From: Rhynchopus sp. YZ270_cl-10
Taxonomy: Eukaryota > Euglenozoa > Diplonemea > Diplonemida > Diplonemidae
DNA: 64,000 bases
Direction: 5' to 3'
NCBI GenBank assembly: GCA_964035575.1
Contig: OZ037833.1
Coordinates: forward strand, 1,550,001-1,614,000
This document shows, one piece after another, positions 32,690 to 43,347 of the stretch; position 1 is the first letter of the stretch; every line of letters begins with the position of its first letter. A program made the translations under genes and the position numbers. A model generated the notes under the pieces. The model did not search any database and was not told the origin of the DNA. It was given only the letters and a program-made list of their open reading frames with translations.

Positions 32690-33320
32690 CAAAAAAATTC
32701 TCCAATCAGACAAAAATCCTTCTAAACACCCGAAAAACACCCCAGTCCACATCCGGTGGGGTCCCAGGGTGGAAATATATAGTTTTTACAGCTTTTAGGG
32801 GTCCTGTGTGGGCCCCAGATGCATTTTGCAGTGGGTGTGTGTGCCCCAAACGCTTAAAAGTACCCTTTTTTTAGTCACTTTTTTGACTTTTTTTGTACCT
32901 GAAAACCCCCAAAAAAGTGCCAAGGTAGTCGGAATGGTGTCCAAACACCCAGGAAAATGTCCCCCAGACCCCATGTAGGGTGAAAAATAGCATTTTGGGC
33001 ACTTGGGAGGGTTTTATAGGCCATGCAACACTTATGCAACACTTAAGCAACGGCTATGCAACGCCTAGCAGAAGACCACTTATTTACCAAAAAAAAATAA
33101 TACCAATTCATTCAAAACACCAAAAAACCACCTCGGTCCACCTCCAATGAGGTCCCGAGGTGGAAATGTGTGGATTTTGCAGCTTTTTGGGGTCCCTGGG
33201 GGGTTTTTGAGGGTGTTTTTGTGTCTGCAACGCTTAAAATAACGGTATTTCCCCCCATCCTTTTGACGTATTTCGCACCCAAAATAAAAACCCTAAAAGG
33301 CGTATTCAGGCAGTCGCAGA
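32690..33320. repeat. Diverged direct duplication, about 390 bp period
   Basis: Landmarks recur in the same order: TTACCAAAAAAA, a block of CACCC/CACCT, GTCCAC with TCC and GGGGTCCC or GAGGTCCC, GGTGGAAAT, CAGCTTTT, GGGGTCC and AACGCTTAAAA appear first at 32690-32910 and again at 33085-33300. The copies are clearly diverged and non-coding. Confidence 0.65.
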
Positions 33321-33464
33321 AGTGTCTAAATCCCTCCGAACTGCCTGACATACCTCCCGAGCTGTGGAAAATCGCACTTGCAACACTTACTGGGGCTTTT
33401 TGGTCCCTGAAAATGAGAACGTACCCTGTGCCTAAGTGCAGTAAAGCCTTCCTTGCCTCCTCCT

Positions 33465-33827
33465 ATGACCAATGATTCGTGCGAATCCATTGTCGGTGTC
33501 CTTGACCAAGTTGCAAGCCACCACGGAAGGAGCCAGCACCCCGACAACACCGACCCACTGTCGCTGAAACCTAGACATCCTCTACAGTCTAGGTTGGGTT
33601 CCGTATCTCTCAAGGGAAGAACTTGCCGCAGGATACACCAAGCGCACCACAAAGGCAGGTCCATGCAAAGCACCCAGAAGTAGCAACTTGAAAAGTACAA
33701 CACTAAAGTGCTTCATCTCTTCACAAAGACAGAGTTGCGGGAATTTGCGGCAGATTGTGCACCCCTTGACGGCGAAGACACCGGTACGATGAATAAGGAG
33801 CCTCTGGTCGCTATGCTGTCTCAGTGA
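33465..33827 (+). pseudogene. Broken open frame, possible SAP-like or transposon remnant
   Basis: From the ATG at 33465 the frame runs 121 codons to a TGA and is interrupted by one TAG near residue 73. Composition is balanced here in contrast to the flanks. The part after the TAG (FTKTELREFAADCAPLDGED, then TGTMNKEPLVAMLSQ) is protein-like and resembles a SAP-type helix-extension-helix. It may be a decayed gene or mobile-element piece. Confidence 0.3.
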
Positions 33828-34584
33828 GCAGTACAGGGATTCTATAGGCATATTAGGGGGTATAATTCCATGGAAAAAAGCGGAAAAAGCGGAAAAAAAC
33901 ACCAAAAAAATCAGAAAAAAGTGCGAAATAGTGCTCAAAAGTGTGTTTTTCGTGGTTTTGGGTGATTTTTTGGGGGTTTGGGGGTGTTTTGAGGTGTTTT
34001 TTCGGGTTTTTCGCGGGTTTTTACAAAAAAAAGTGGTTTGGGACAGCAAAAACGGCCGGACGGACCCCCCTACCCCCCCCCCCCCCCCTTTTTGCCGCGT
34101 TCTGAGAACTTGAGAACCATTTCAACAAAAAAAAAATAACAGCACAATACGGGGAATCTCAGTGGGATATGGGGGGGGGGGGGGGGGGGGGAAGGTCTTT
34201 GCTAGTGAAAGCTAATTTTCTTGAATTGAAAAAAGCAAAAAAACATAGCAAAAAACACTGTTTTTTTTTTGGATTTTCCCTTTTGTTTTGTTCCAAACTC
34301 TTGGGGCTAGCACACCTCAGGTTTAAAAAAAACGTCTCATCTCTGGGGGTGGGCAAAAGGGGCTTTTGGTTTATATTTGAAAACTTCCACCTCTTGGTTG
34401 TGATATTATGGGGGGGTTGCAAATGAAGTAGGAAAAAAACAGCATTTACAACAGAGTAAACCTTAATGCTTATTGGGGGGGTCAAATATCTAGTAAAAAC
34501 AATGCAATGATCCTACAGAATCCACGTATTCTGCTCATGTTTTCTTTTGTTCTTTTGTTGGGAAGGCTGCTGGTGAGCTGCCGT

Positions 34585-36443
34585 CTACTGTCCCTCCTGG
34601 CCCTGGGTGATGACGTCGTCGATCTTGAGGATCATCTTCACCACCTGGGTAGCAAGGCGCATCTGCTGCGTCTTTCCGTGGAGGGTCTCGTACACCTGCT
34701 GCTTCTTCATGTCGAAGGTGTCGTTCTCCATGCAGTCCACTCCAAGGTAGCTGTTCTTCTCAAGCTGCTGCTGGGACTTGACACGCGACAGAGTCACAAC
34801 TCCGTTCATGCCGCTGTTCTCAGCAAGGGTGATCGGGATGGCGTCAAGTGCGGCAGCGAATCCGCGGATCGCGTACTGCTCTTCGCTCGAGATCTTGTCC
34901 GCCTCCTCCTCAACGAACAGCGAGCATGCAATCTCGGCACTGCCTCCTCCGTACACGATTCTGTTGTCACGGACAAGGTTTCTCACGATGCAGAGTGCGT
35001 CGTGGATGGAACGCTTTGCCTCCTCAATGATCATCTTGTTTCCTCCACGGATGAAGATCGTGACAGCCTTCGAGTTGGTGCAGCCCTCAATGAAGATCAT
35101 GCGGTCCTTGGTGGTTCCGAAGGACACCTCACGGATGACACCAGCGTGTCCCAGCTTGTCAGGTGTGAGCTCCTCGAAACGGGGCACGATGCGTCCTCCT
35201 GTTGCGATTGCGAGCAGCTCAAGCTCCACTCCACCAACCCAACGCACGGCAGGGAGCTGGTTCTTGTGGAGAAGGTAGTTTGCCTCGTCGTCAAATCCCC
35301 ACTGGCACATCACGATGCTGGCACCGCTTGCCTTGACAAGTTCCACCTGCTTGCGGAAGTAGTCCTGCTCGATCTCGGACAGCTGTGCGTAGCTCTCTGC
35401 GGAGTCAACGTCGACCTTGTGCTTGGTCTTGGGCTTCGGGGGTTCAAATGCACAGGTCAGGATTGCAACCTTGGCATCCTTTAATTCCTTAGCCATCTGT
35501 GGTGGATAAAGTGAAAGGTGAAGAGATGAAGAGGTAATGAATCCATACCTGAGGATGGCTGATGTCCTTGTCCAACACAATTCCGTTCACAAGCTGGGTC
35601 TCCTCAATACGTCCACCAACTTTGCTCTCAATCTTGATGAGGTCGAAGTTCACGTCCTTGCGCTCAAGGTCGGCCACCTGTGTGAATGAGTGTTGATTGA
35701 TGTGAACTGTGGTAGTGGTGTGATGCATACCGCAAGCACGGCAGAGACACAGATGTCAGCCATGTGATCTCTGTGACGGTTGATGATTTTGCTGTTAAGG
35801 GTCGAGCGTGCTGTTTGCAGAAGGCTCTCCTTGCCGCTGACGTCCACCTGTGTTGGGAAGGTTGAGATGAAGAGGAAAGTGTAAGTGCAGATAAATATAT
35901 AGATGCAAGCCAGCTTGCCATGTTGCATTTTCAACAGAACAGTTGTTCATTTGCTCTCTGCTTTATGTTCTCAGAAACACAGGTGCGTGACCATACCTTG
36001 TCAGAGATGGTGGCGAGGTGCTGGCAGGCAAGCTCGCACGCCTTCTCGAACCCCTCAGCAATGCGGGTTCCGTGGATGCCCTTGTCGAGGAGCGACTCGG
36101 CCTGCTCCAGAAGTGCCCCCGCCAAGACCACCACCCCGGTGGTTCCGTCTCCAATTTCGTTGTCCTGACTCTTGCTGAGGTCGACAATGAGCTGGGCGAT
36201 GGGGTTGGCAACGTCCATCGAGTCGAGGATTGTGGCTCCGTCGTTGGTGACGGTGACCTCGCTGTCGGGGCTCACCATCATCTTGTCCATCCCACGTGGT
36301 CCGAGGGAGGTCTTCAACACATTGGCGAGCGTTCTTGCTGCCTGGATGTTCTCCTTCTGCGCCTCAACACCACGGACACGTTCCTTCTGCTGCTCTTTCA
36401 AGATAATGAACGGTCTGCCGTACTCATCGAATGTTAGAGCCAT
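34585..36443 (-). CDS. CCT5: T-complex protein 1 subunit epsilon (CCT5), copy 1
   Basis: Four exons (35997-36443, 35731-35847, 35549-35677, 34585-35496) give 534 aa, close to the usual 541. CCT5 is identified by [53 protein letters not shown] (ATP site), [57 protein letters not shown] and YGGGSAEI. It is one of eight subunits of the cytosolic chaperonin that folds actin and tubulin. Intron donors are GTATGG or GTATGC, acceptors CACAG; introns are 149, 53 and 52 nt. The second copy at 37268 encodes virtually the same protein. The TAG stop at 34585-34587 is shared by both. Confidence 0.97.
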
Positions 36444-37267
36444 GATGACGGTTTGCTGCAGGGTGGTTGTGTGGTGTGTTGCGGTGGGGTAGGAGGGGTT
36501 GAGACAAACTACAAACAATGGCGTGCTGTTCTCTCTTTTCTTTTGTTTTTTGCTTTCGTTCTCCTCGTGTTGTAGTTGTTCTTTGTTTTTTGAAGATGTG
36601 TTGGAACAGTGTGGCCACCTCAATGCGCAATATGCACGTTCCACACGAGCTAGTCAGTCCCTCTCTGAGACTGGTTTTTCAACACTAAGCGACGCCAAAC
36701 AAAAAAAATACTCTTTTTTTTTACTTCTCTTTTTCAAACCAAAGGCATGCAAAAATATGCCTTATTCTAAGCAGCGTTTCAGCCGCGATAACCCCTGTTG
36801 CCCCTTTAGCCGAATTGGCTCTTCAAACTAATATCACTTTTCTTTTGCACGGTTATGAGAACTGAGAATCATCCATTTATCCACGCAGCCAAAAAAAAAG
36901 ACTATTCAAATGTGATCAACGCAACGAAAATGCAACTAGGGAACAACAGGTGTCAGAAAAAGAGGCACTTCATTATGGTTTCGCACAACACTGCGTTGTA
37001 AAAATCAACGCAAAACATGTTGATAGAGAGCCCGAAGCGGGTGAACACTGCGACCTGAATAGTACGTTGCAGGATGTCACCTTGCGTGCATTTATCCACA
37101 AAAGAGTGAATATAAACAAGGCAAGGTACTGCTGTACTAAGCAATCCCTGTGCCCGCCCAGATGTACGCAACATTGCGCAAATCACATAAAATAAAGTTT
37201 GGCTGACCACTACTGCCACTTCCTTATACGCTTACAACTCAGTTTTTTTCCTGTATCTGTCGTCCGT
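36444..37267. other. Spacer between the two CCT5 copies
   Basis: About 820 bp. The part just upstream of copy 1 resembles the region upstream of copy 2 only in scattered blocks (GACG/GCGACGCCAAACAAA, CAGCCGCGA), pointing to an old duplication that included the promoter area. The rest is unrelated. No gene is seen. Confidence 0.55.
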
Positions 37268-39112
37268 CTACTGTCCCTCCTGGCCCTGGGTGATGACGTC
37301 GTCGATCTTGAGGATCATCTTCACCACCTGGGTAGCAAGGCGCATCTGCTGCGTCTTTCCGTGGAGGGTCTCGTACACCTGCTGCTTCTTCATGTCGAAG
37401 GTGTCGTTCTCCATGCAGTCCACTCCAAGGTAGCTGTTCTTCTCAAGCTGCTGCTGGGACTTGACACGCGACAGAGTCACAACTCCGTTCATGCCGCTGT
37501 TCTCAGCAAGGGTGATCGGGATGGCGTCAAGTGCGGCAGCGAATCCGCGGATCGCGTACTGCTCTTCGCTCGAGATCTTGTCCGCCTCCTCCTCAACGAA
37601 CAGCGAGCATGCAATCTCGGCACTGCCTCCTCCGTACACGATTCTGTTGTCACGGACAAGGTTTCTCACGATGCAGAGTGCGTCGTGGATGGAACGCTTT
37701 GCCTCCTCAATGATCATCTTGTTTCCTCCACGGATGAAGATCGTGACAGCCTTCGAGTTGGTGCAGCCCTCAATGAAGATCATGCGGTCCTTGGTGGTTC
37801 CGAAGGACACCTCACGGATGACACCAGCGTGTCCCAGCTTGTCAGGTGTGAGCTCCTCGAAACGGGGCACGATGCGTCCTCCGGTTGCGATTGCGAGCAG
37901 CTCAAGCTCCACTCCACCAACCCAACGCACGGCAGGGAGCTGGTTCTTGTGGAGAAGGTAGTTCGCCTCGTCATCAAATCCCCACTGGCACATCACAATG
38001 CTGGCACCGCTTGCCTTGACAAGTTCCACCTGCTTGCGGAAGTAGTCCTGCTCGATCTCGGACAGCTGTGCGTAGCTCTCTGCGGAGTCAACGTCGACCT
38101 TGTGCTTGGTCTTGGGCTTCGGGGGTTCAAATGCACAGGTCAGGATTGCAACCTTGGCATCCTTTAATTCCTTAGCCATCTGTGGTGGATAAAGTGAAAG
38201 GTGAAAAGATGAAGAGATGAAGAGGTAATGAATCCATACCTGAGGATGGCTGATGTCCTTGTCCAACACAATTCCGTTCACAAGCTGGGTCTCCTCAATA
38301 CGTCCACCAACTTTGCTCTCAATCTTGATGAGGTCGAAGTTCACGTCCTTGCGCTCAAGGTCGGCCACCTACGTGAGTGAGTGTTGATTGATGTGAACTG
38401 TGGTAGTGGTGTGATGCATACCGCAAGCACGGCAGAGACACAGATGTCAGCCATGTGATCTCTGTGACGGTTGATGATTTTGCTGTTAAGGGTCGAGCGT
38501 GCTGTTTGCAGAAGGCTCTCCTTGCCGCTGACGTCCACCTGTGTTGGGAAGGAAAGTGCAGATAAAGATATTGATACCAGCTTGCCATGTATTGCAGTAT
38601 CAAAAGATTAGCTGTTCAGATGCTCTCTGCTTTATGTTCTCAGAAACACAGGTGCGTGACCATACCTTGTCAGAGATGGTGGCGAGGTGCTGGCAGGCAA
38701 GCTCGCACGCCTTCTCGAACCCCTCAGCAATGCGGGTTCCGTGGATGCCCTTGTCGAGGAGCGACTCGGCCTGCTCCAGAAGTGCCCCCGCCAGGACCAC
38801 CACCCCGGTGGTTCCGTCTCCAATTTCGTTGTCCTGACTCTTGCTGAGGTCGACAATGAGCTGGGCGATGGGGTTGGCAACGTCCATCGAGTCGAGGATT
38901 GTGGCTCCGTCGTTGGTGACGGTGACCTCGCTGTCGGGGCTCACCATCATCTTGTCCATCCCACGTGGTCCGAGGGAGGTCTTCAACACATTGGCGAGCG
39001 TTCTTGCTGCCTGGATGTTCTCCTTCTGCGCCTCAACACCACGGACACGTTCCTTCTGCTGCTCTTTCAAGATAATGAACGGTCTGCCGTACTCATCGAA
39101 TGTTAGAGCCAT
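37268..39112 (-). CDS. CCT5: T-complex protein 1 subunit epsilon (CCT5), copy 2
   Basis: Exons 38666-39112, 38422-38538, 38240-38368 and 37268-38179 encode the same 534-aa CCT5 as copy 1 with the full set of chaperonin motifs ([37 protein letters not shown]). Coding differences are a few synonymous third positions. The introns differ more: intron 1 is 127 nt against 149, intron 3 is 60 against 52, and the second intron ends CACGTAG instead of CACACAG, so the acceptor is TAG. The open frame cannot run back through this TAG, so splicing there is required. Both copies appear intact. Confidence 0.97.
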
Positions 39113-39268
39113 GATGACGGTTTGCTGCAGGGTGGTTGTGTGGTGTGTTGCGGTGGGGTAGATAGCATCAATAAACATCTTCGAGGGTTTTGCTTTAGTT
39201 TTATTTTTTTGGAGCACTTGACAACACGGGTTGCCAAATACTTAGGGGAAAAAATAAAATAAAAGTTG

Positions 39269-39302
39269 AAAGATGAGTATGACTCGCGTGCACACACATC
39301 TT
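39269..39302 (+). repeat. Dispersed hairpin repeat, copy 6
   Basis: Starts AAGATG and ends CATCTT, a perfect outer stem. The inner segment (GAGTATGACTCGCGTGCACA) differs from the CTAAGC/GCTTAG type. Confidence 0.55.
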
Positions 39303-39810
39303 ACAATTGAACGCACACACAAAGTGAACACTAACCAAAAACAAGGAAAACTTGAACCATGAATACGACTCACGCACGGACCGACACCTTGTCTCTTCTC
39401 GTACACGAGAAGACAGCAAAGCGAAGTTTATCCCAATGAATTAGCTCTTCAGAAACACTTCGCCAGCGACGTCAAACAAAAAAAAAATGTATTTTTTTTT
39501 TTCTGTTACATTTTCGAACTGAAAACATAACCCCTCACCCCCACCCATTCTAAAACGGCTCTGTTACAGCCGCGAGCCTCCAGTTCCCCCACCCCATTTC
39601 ACTGATGGCTTTTTCTTTTTTATCCACCCTGTACTCTCTCAGGCAAGTTTTGGTTTTAGTTTTTTATTATTATTTTTTTACTCTATATTTCTCTTTTTAG
39701 TCAGATCACGTATTTTTGCCACAGTGTGACCGTTCGGTACTGCAATATCGAGAATGTACTTTCCTTCATAATTGCATTGTGAGGTGGTTCTCCTGTGGAG
39801 TGAAAGAAAA

Positions 39811-39888
39811 TTTGACTTGAAACAAAGCCCTCTCGTGACAGTGTACCATTGGTACATGACCGGCGCACCTGGGTGGACCCCCCAACCA
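39811..39888. repeat. Dispersed CTCTCGTGACAG repeat, partial copy 3
   Basis: TTTGACTTGAAACAAAGCCC, then CTCTCGTGACAGTGTACC, TTGGTACATGACCGG and a GGTGGACCCCCCAACC end. About 78 bp; it lacks the CTACATCCAT part. Confidence 0.6.
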
Positions 39889-39916
39889 AAACAGTCAGAA
39901 AAGAAGAAAAGTTTAT

Positions 39917-39951
39917 AAGATGACCCTAAGCCTCTCGTGCTTAGTCACCTT
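39917..39951 (+). repeat. Dispersed hairpin repeat, copy 7 (best copy)
   Basis: Preceded by GAAAAGTTTAT. AAGATGA pairs with TCACCTT except one A-C mismatch. CTAAGC pairs with GCTTAG, leaving a loop of about 7 nt (CTCTCGT) and a two-base bulge. This gives a stem of about 12-13 base pairs. Confidence 0.75.
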
Positions 39952-40150
39952 AAAGAAAACCTGAGACTAATGGTTTACCCACAGTGCGCAACACATATTC
40001 TGCACCTTGGCATTACCCCCTTTCAAGGTGAACAGAAAAGCATCTTTCTCACTATATTTCAAGACAAATAAAACAACACCTTTGTTCCGTGCACAAAATA
40101 ATGAGGCAAGGACTGAACACAAATGGTTTGACAGCAAAAAGAAAAGTTGT

Positions 40151-40183
40151 AAGATGAATATGCCTCACGTGCTTACACATCTT
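40151..40183 (+). repeat. Dispersed hairpin repeat, copy 8
   Basis: Preceded by GAAAAGTTGT. The outer stem is AAGATG/CATCTT with no mismatch; the inside reads AATATGCCTCACGTGCTTACA. Compared with copy 7 the CACCTT arm is CATCTT, which repairs the A-C mismatch. Confidence 0.65.
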
Positions 40184-41055
40184 TTAAAAGGGGGCGCGCA
40201 CAGTGAACGCATGACTTGGAAAAAGTATTTTTACTTTTGGGGCGGGGAATGAAAAGCAAAATAAATTTTCAAAAAAAAAAAAAAAAAAAAAAAAAGAAGA
40301 AGAAGAAGAGAAGAGCTGAACTCCCATAAATCACTTCATTGCCATGCACACTGTTACCACGAGGTTGTATGCAGGTACATAATCACTGTCCCCCCCAAAA
40401 AAAAATAAAAAATAAAAAGGTTGGTAAAGTGAACCTAAGCCTAAAGCCTAAGCATAAGCCTAAGTATTACTGTGATTACGGCCACCTCTGTTAAAAAGAC
40501 AAAAAACAGTTTTTTTTGTGTGAGAGGAGAGAAGAGTGGAAAAAATAGAAGAAAAAAAAATTCACTTCGTTGCTCTGCACACACACAGGGGAATTGGGGG
40601 GTGTTTACACCACGAAGATATTAGGTTGGCAAGTCTGAAAAAAGGGGGCGTTATTTTTATATTTTTTTGGGGGGGTTTATCAAAAGTATTTTTTTTTTAT
40701 CGACAATCACCCTATCCGAGGACGGGTTCTGTGCACAAAGTCGCCCGAAGGCTAATGAACTTTTTTTTGTTTGTTTGATCATTAGGCCACTACCAGGAGG
40801 CAGCGCCTAAGGGTTGGTTATCATAAGGCATGATCGCTTCCATCCCCTGTCCAATTTCAGTTCCTCCAGGGTTTCCCAGAATAGCGAAGATTTTCATCAA
40901 GAAAAAAAAAAAACCCCCCCCTCCCTTTCCCAACAAAAAAAAATCATTTTTGAAATCATGCACACGACAAAACTGATTATTTTAATACTTAGCAAAAATA
41001 ACTTGAAAATCTTGCACTTTCCCCCCACACCCTTTTTTTTATAGGTCGAATGCCA

Positions 41056-41337
41056 TCACTTGGCTTCTTTCACTTCTGCGGGGGGGGTTTTCCTCTGCGC
41101 CATTAGTCTCTGTATGTGGATCGCTTTCTCCTGTATTTGCTGGTCGATCGCCTCGCTGCTGCGCTGGAGGTATTTCAGCTCGTCCAGGGTCTGCTTCAGC
41201 TCATGCGGAAGGTCTCCATTGCTGATGGAGTGCCTGGCAACGGCGGCACCTTCCTTCACGTTACTCGGGGCAGGGGATTGCTCAGGGGTATCCACGTCCA
41301 CGACACTGGTCACGTCTTTCGACTCTCCTGCTCCCAT
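41056..41337 (-). CDS. Small myristoylation-motif coiled-coil protein
   Basis: A single exon of 93 aa in an otherwise gene-poor stretch. The N-terminus MGAGESK has Gly2, Ser6 and Lys7, the classic pattern for N-myristoylation, so the protein is probably tethered to a membrane. A Ser/Pro/Val-rich linker is followed by a helical segment with heptad-like spacing (HELKQTLDELKYLQRSSEAI, then DQQIQEKAIHIQRLMAQRK). Codon use is GC-rich like other real genes, and it stands out sharply from the AT-rich flanks. The family is not recognised. Small lipid-anchored coiled-coil proteins of this size include flagellar and trafficking adaptors, but no role is assigned. Confidence 0.65.
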   Translation of the reverse strand: MGAGESKDVTSVVDVDTPEQSPAPSNVKEGAAVARHSISNGDLPHELKQTLDELKYLQRSSEAIDQQIQEKAIHIQRLMAQRKTPPAEVKEAK

Positions 41338-41591
41338 TTTTTAGTTTGTGCTCTTTAAGTGGATTGCCTAAGAAGGGTAGTTAAGAGAGAAAGAGAGGAG
41401 GAGAAAGGGGGAGAAGGGGGGAGAAGGGGGGAGAAGGGGGGAGAAGGGGAAAAGGAAGTAATTGGAATAGGTGGGTTAAACCCAAGACCCAAGTGTAGTG
41501 AATTGTGGGGTGAAATGACAAAAAATGAGGGAGAAAGGGGGAACTGTTTTTTTTGCGATTCCCACAAAAAAAAAAGGAAAAGAAAAAAAGG

Positions 41592-41625
41592 AAGATGAAT
41601 GCACACCTCGAGTAGAACACATCTT
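41592..41625 (+). repeat. Dispersed hairpin repeat, copy 9
   Basis: Outer stem AAGATG/CATCTT is perfect; the inside (AATGCACACCTCGAGTAGAA) differs from other copies. Confidence 0.5.
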
Positions 41626-41693
41626 TTAAAAAATAGTACCGGGGGTGTGTCCCGACGTTTTTTTTTTTTTTTTTTTTTTTGAAACATAGTTAT

Positions 41694-41859
41694 TATTCAC
41701 CTCCTTTTAGCGGGGTTTTATTTTGCGATAACTTCACGCATTTTTTTCCCAGGCGAGGGCTACTTAATTTGCCGAGCGAAGCGAGGCAAATTGAGTGCAC
41801 GAGCCTGGGAAAAAAATAAGTGAAGTATCGCAAAATAATCCGCTAAAAGGAGGTGAATA
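41694..41859. repeat. Long hairpin with nested inner palindrome
   Basis: TATTCACCTCCTTTTAGCGG at the left pairs with its near complement at 41837-41859. The arms continue through TTATTTTGCGATA and TTCCCAGGC. Inside, AATTTGCC and GGCAAATT form a second small palindrome at 41766-41792. The structure is a foldback element or paired transposon ends. Confidence 0.75.
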
Positions 41860-41877
41860 CGTAATTTTATTTCACGG

Positions 41878-42226
41878 GAAATAAAGTATACGAAAGGATT
41901 TGGCACTTTTAGCGTGACTTATTTATTGTGCAATAACTAACGAGTATGTGTCCTCACAGGAAGCTCTCAGGGAAAAAAAAAAAAAAGAGCGTGAAAAAAA
42001 AAAAAAAAAAAGCTCTCATTACCCTCCCGCCAGCGCTACCGGGTCCCGCGGACCCCTAGATAGGCCCGCTGAGGGGCTGGCGGGATTGAGGAGGCTGGAG
42101 GGAGGCTAAAAAAGGCTGGACGGTCCCTCCAGCCCTACTACCTACATGTACCAAAATTTAGCGTGAAATTATCATTAAATAAAATCCCGCTAAAAGTGCC
42201 AAATCCTTCGTATACTTTATTTCCCA
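41878..42226. mobile_element. Inverted-repeat element with AATAAAGTATACG ends
   Basis: GGGAAATAAAGTATACGAAA then GGATTTGGCACTTTTAGCG at the left (41878-41920) is repeated as the reverse complement at about 42183-42226. The arms are about 43 bp, and the spacer contains a GC-rich patch (42030-42140). The AATAAAGTATACG motif is also at the ends of the element at 47145-47679, which suggests a common family. Confidence 0.7.
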
Positions 42227-42405
42227 GGGGAATAAAAATTTTTGAAAAAAAAAAAAAACTAAGACTGGTGCCCACACACCCCCGTACTCTACCCCACTGC
42301 GATGCCACAAAAAAAAAAAAAAGGTTTTTTTTTTTGCAAGTGTCTCTGCGTTTGACCCCTCTTCCGAAAGGGGAGAGGGGGGGGAGCAAAATTTAAAAAA
42401 ACTCT

Positions 42406-42970
42406 TTGTTTTTGCAAAGAAAACATGAAAAGCTGCTCGCCATGGTGGAGGCCCGTCTGTTGGACGCCGAGACCGAGGAGGAGCTGCACCGTGCACAGGC
42501 TTTGGTACGCCTGTTGGAGGAGGCACGGAAGGCCACGCTGCGCATAGCAGCAGAAGAAGAGGAACCCCCCGTCGTGCAGGAGGAGAAGCAGACGACGGAG
42601 GTGACGGCGGCACCACCGCCAGCGAAGGAGACACCCGGCACCTGCCCAGATGCCACCGCAACGACCCCCCCCACCAGCAGGAGGCTTGGCTCTACTGGTG
42701 GGGCAACGACGCCTCACGAGGCGCATACGACGAAGCCGGCGCCGCCGCCTCCACCCGACGACCGCCTGCACCCACTGACTCGCCCACCCGACGGTGGATG
42801 GAAGTGCCCACCCGACCGTGGGTGGCTGTGCTCACCTGCAAGAACGTGTTCTCTGAAGTGCCCACCCGACCGTGGACGGCTGCGCACCGCAAAGACCATC
42901 GCCTGGAGCAATTCGGGCATAACATAGAAGCGTGTAGTATAGTGGAGTTCATCTTCGGGTGTCTACACTA
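42406..42970 (+). pseudogene. Frameshifted unknown gene, Pro/Glu-rich
   Basis: From about 42442 (MVEARLLDAETEEELHRAQA, then LVRLLEEARKATLRIAAEEE) the plus strand is protein-like in one frame up to a CCCCCCC run near 42665. After that the more protein-like frame is the one shifted by -1/+2: QQEAWLYWWGNDASRGAYDE, and later RPWVAVLTCKNVFSEVPTRP, ending SIVEFIFGCLH with a TAA at 42969-42971. The original frame stays open to 42927 but becomes Pro/Thr/Arg low-complexity. Three copies of CCCACCCGACCGTGG-like sequence lie at 42785-42880. I read this as one gene with a frameshift in a homopolymer: real decay, sequencing error or programmed shift. Family unknown. Confidence 0.35.
42940..42970. repeat. 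31-bp repeat shared in inverted orientation with 54724-54754
   Basis: TAGTGGAGTTCATCTTCGGG followed by TGTCTACACTA is present at 54724-54754 as the reverse complement with one mismatch; similarity extends through ACAACCA on one side. It forms the end of the frameshifted plus-strand ORF. Confidence 0.75.
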
Positions 42971-43347
42971 AAACAACCAAGTTTTCAAAAAAAAAAAAAA
43001 AAAAAAAAACACAAAGAAGCCGCGAGGGCAGAGAGAAGCATCACTATACATCACACAAGGAAAAAAAAAGCACCGCTTTTTAAAGAACCCCACACACGGT
43101 TTTTGAAGAAAAAAGTACCACAAATGGTGATCCCGAAAGTGCCAAAAGTGACAGGTCCCTGACAGGTCTTTGACAAGATTCGGGTACACCAACAAAACAA
43201 AAAAAAAAAAAATGGGGATTGGTGCAGCGAATTAGAACCCACCCTTCCCATTATCCCCACCCACATAACACAAAAACAGCCAGATCTCGAACGGTTCATA
43301 TTTCTGTCCATTTTTCGTCGGTCCTTCACTCCTTCACAGTCGCATCA

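Larger units (their letters stand above)
31504..34584. other. 3 kb gene-poor region
   Basis: Mostly AT-rich with long homopolymer runs. It holds a dispersed hairpin at 31521-31552, a diverged direct duplication of about 390 bp period (32690-33320), and a broken open frame at 33465-33827. No intact gene is supported. Confidence 0.6.
39113..41055. other. 1.9 kb gene-poor region
   Basis: AT-rich, with hairpin copies at 39269, 39917 and 40151, a degenerate set of CCTAAG repeats at 40430-40480, a partial CTCTCGTGACAG repeat (39811-39888) and long A or T runs. No gene is supported. Confidence 0.6.
41338..42405. other. Repeat-rich spacer with nested inverted repeats
   Basis: A GGGGAGAA tandem stretch (41400-41450), a hairpin copy at 41592, a long hairpin at 41694-41859 and an inverted-repeat pair at 41878-42226. 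No gene is seen. Confidence 0.6.

Noticed and set aside
34507-35484. 325-codon plus-strand frame opposite CCT5 exon 4
   Set aside because: Antisense shadow caused by the codon bias of CCT5. The same shadow appears opposite the second copy.
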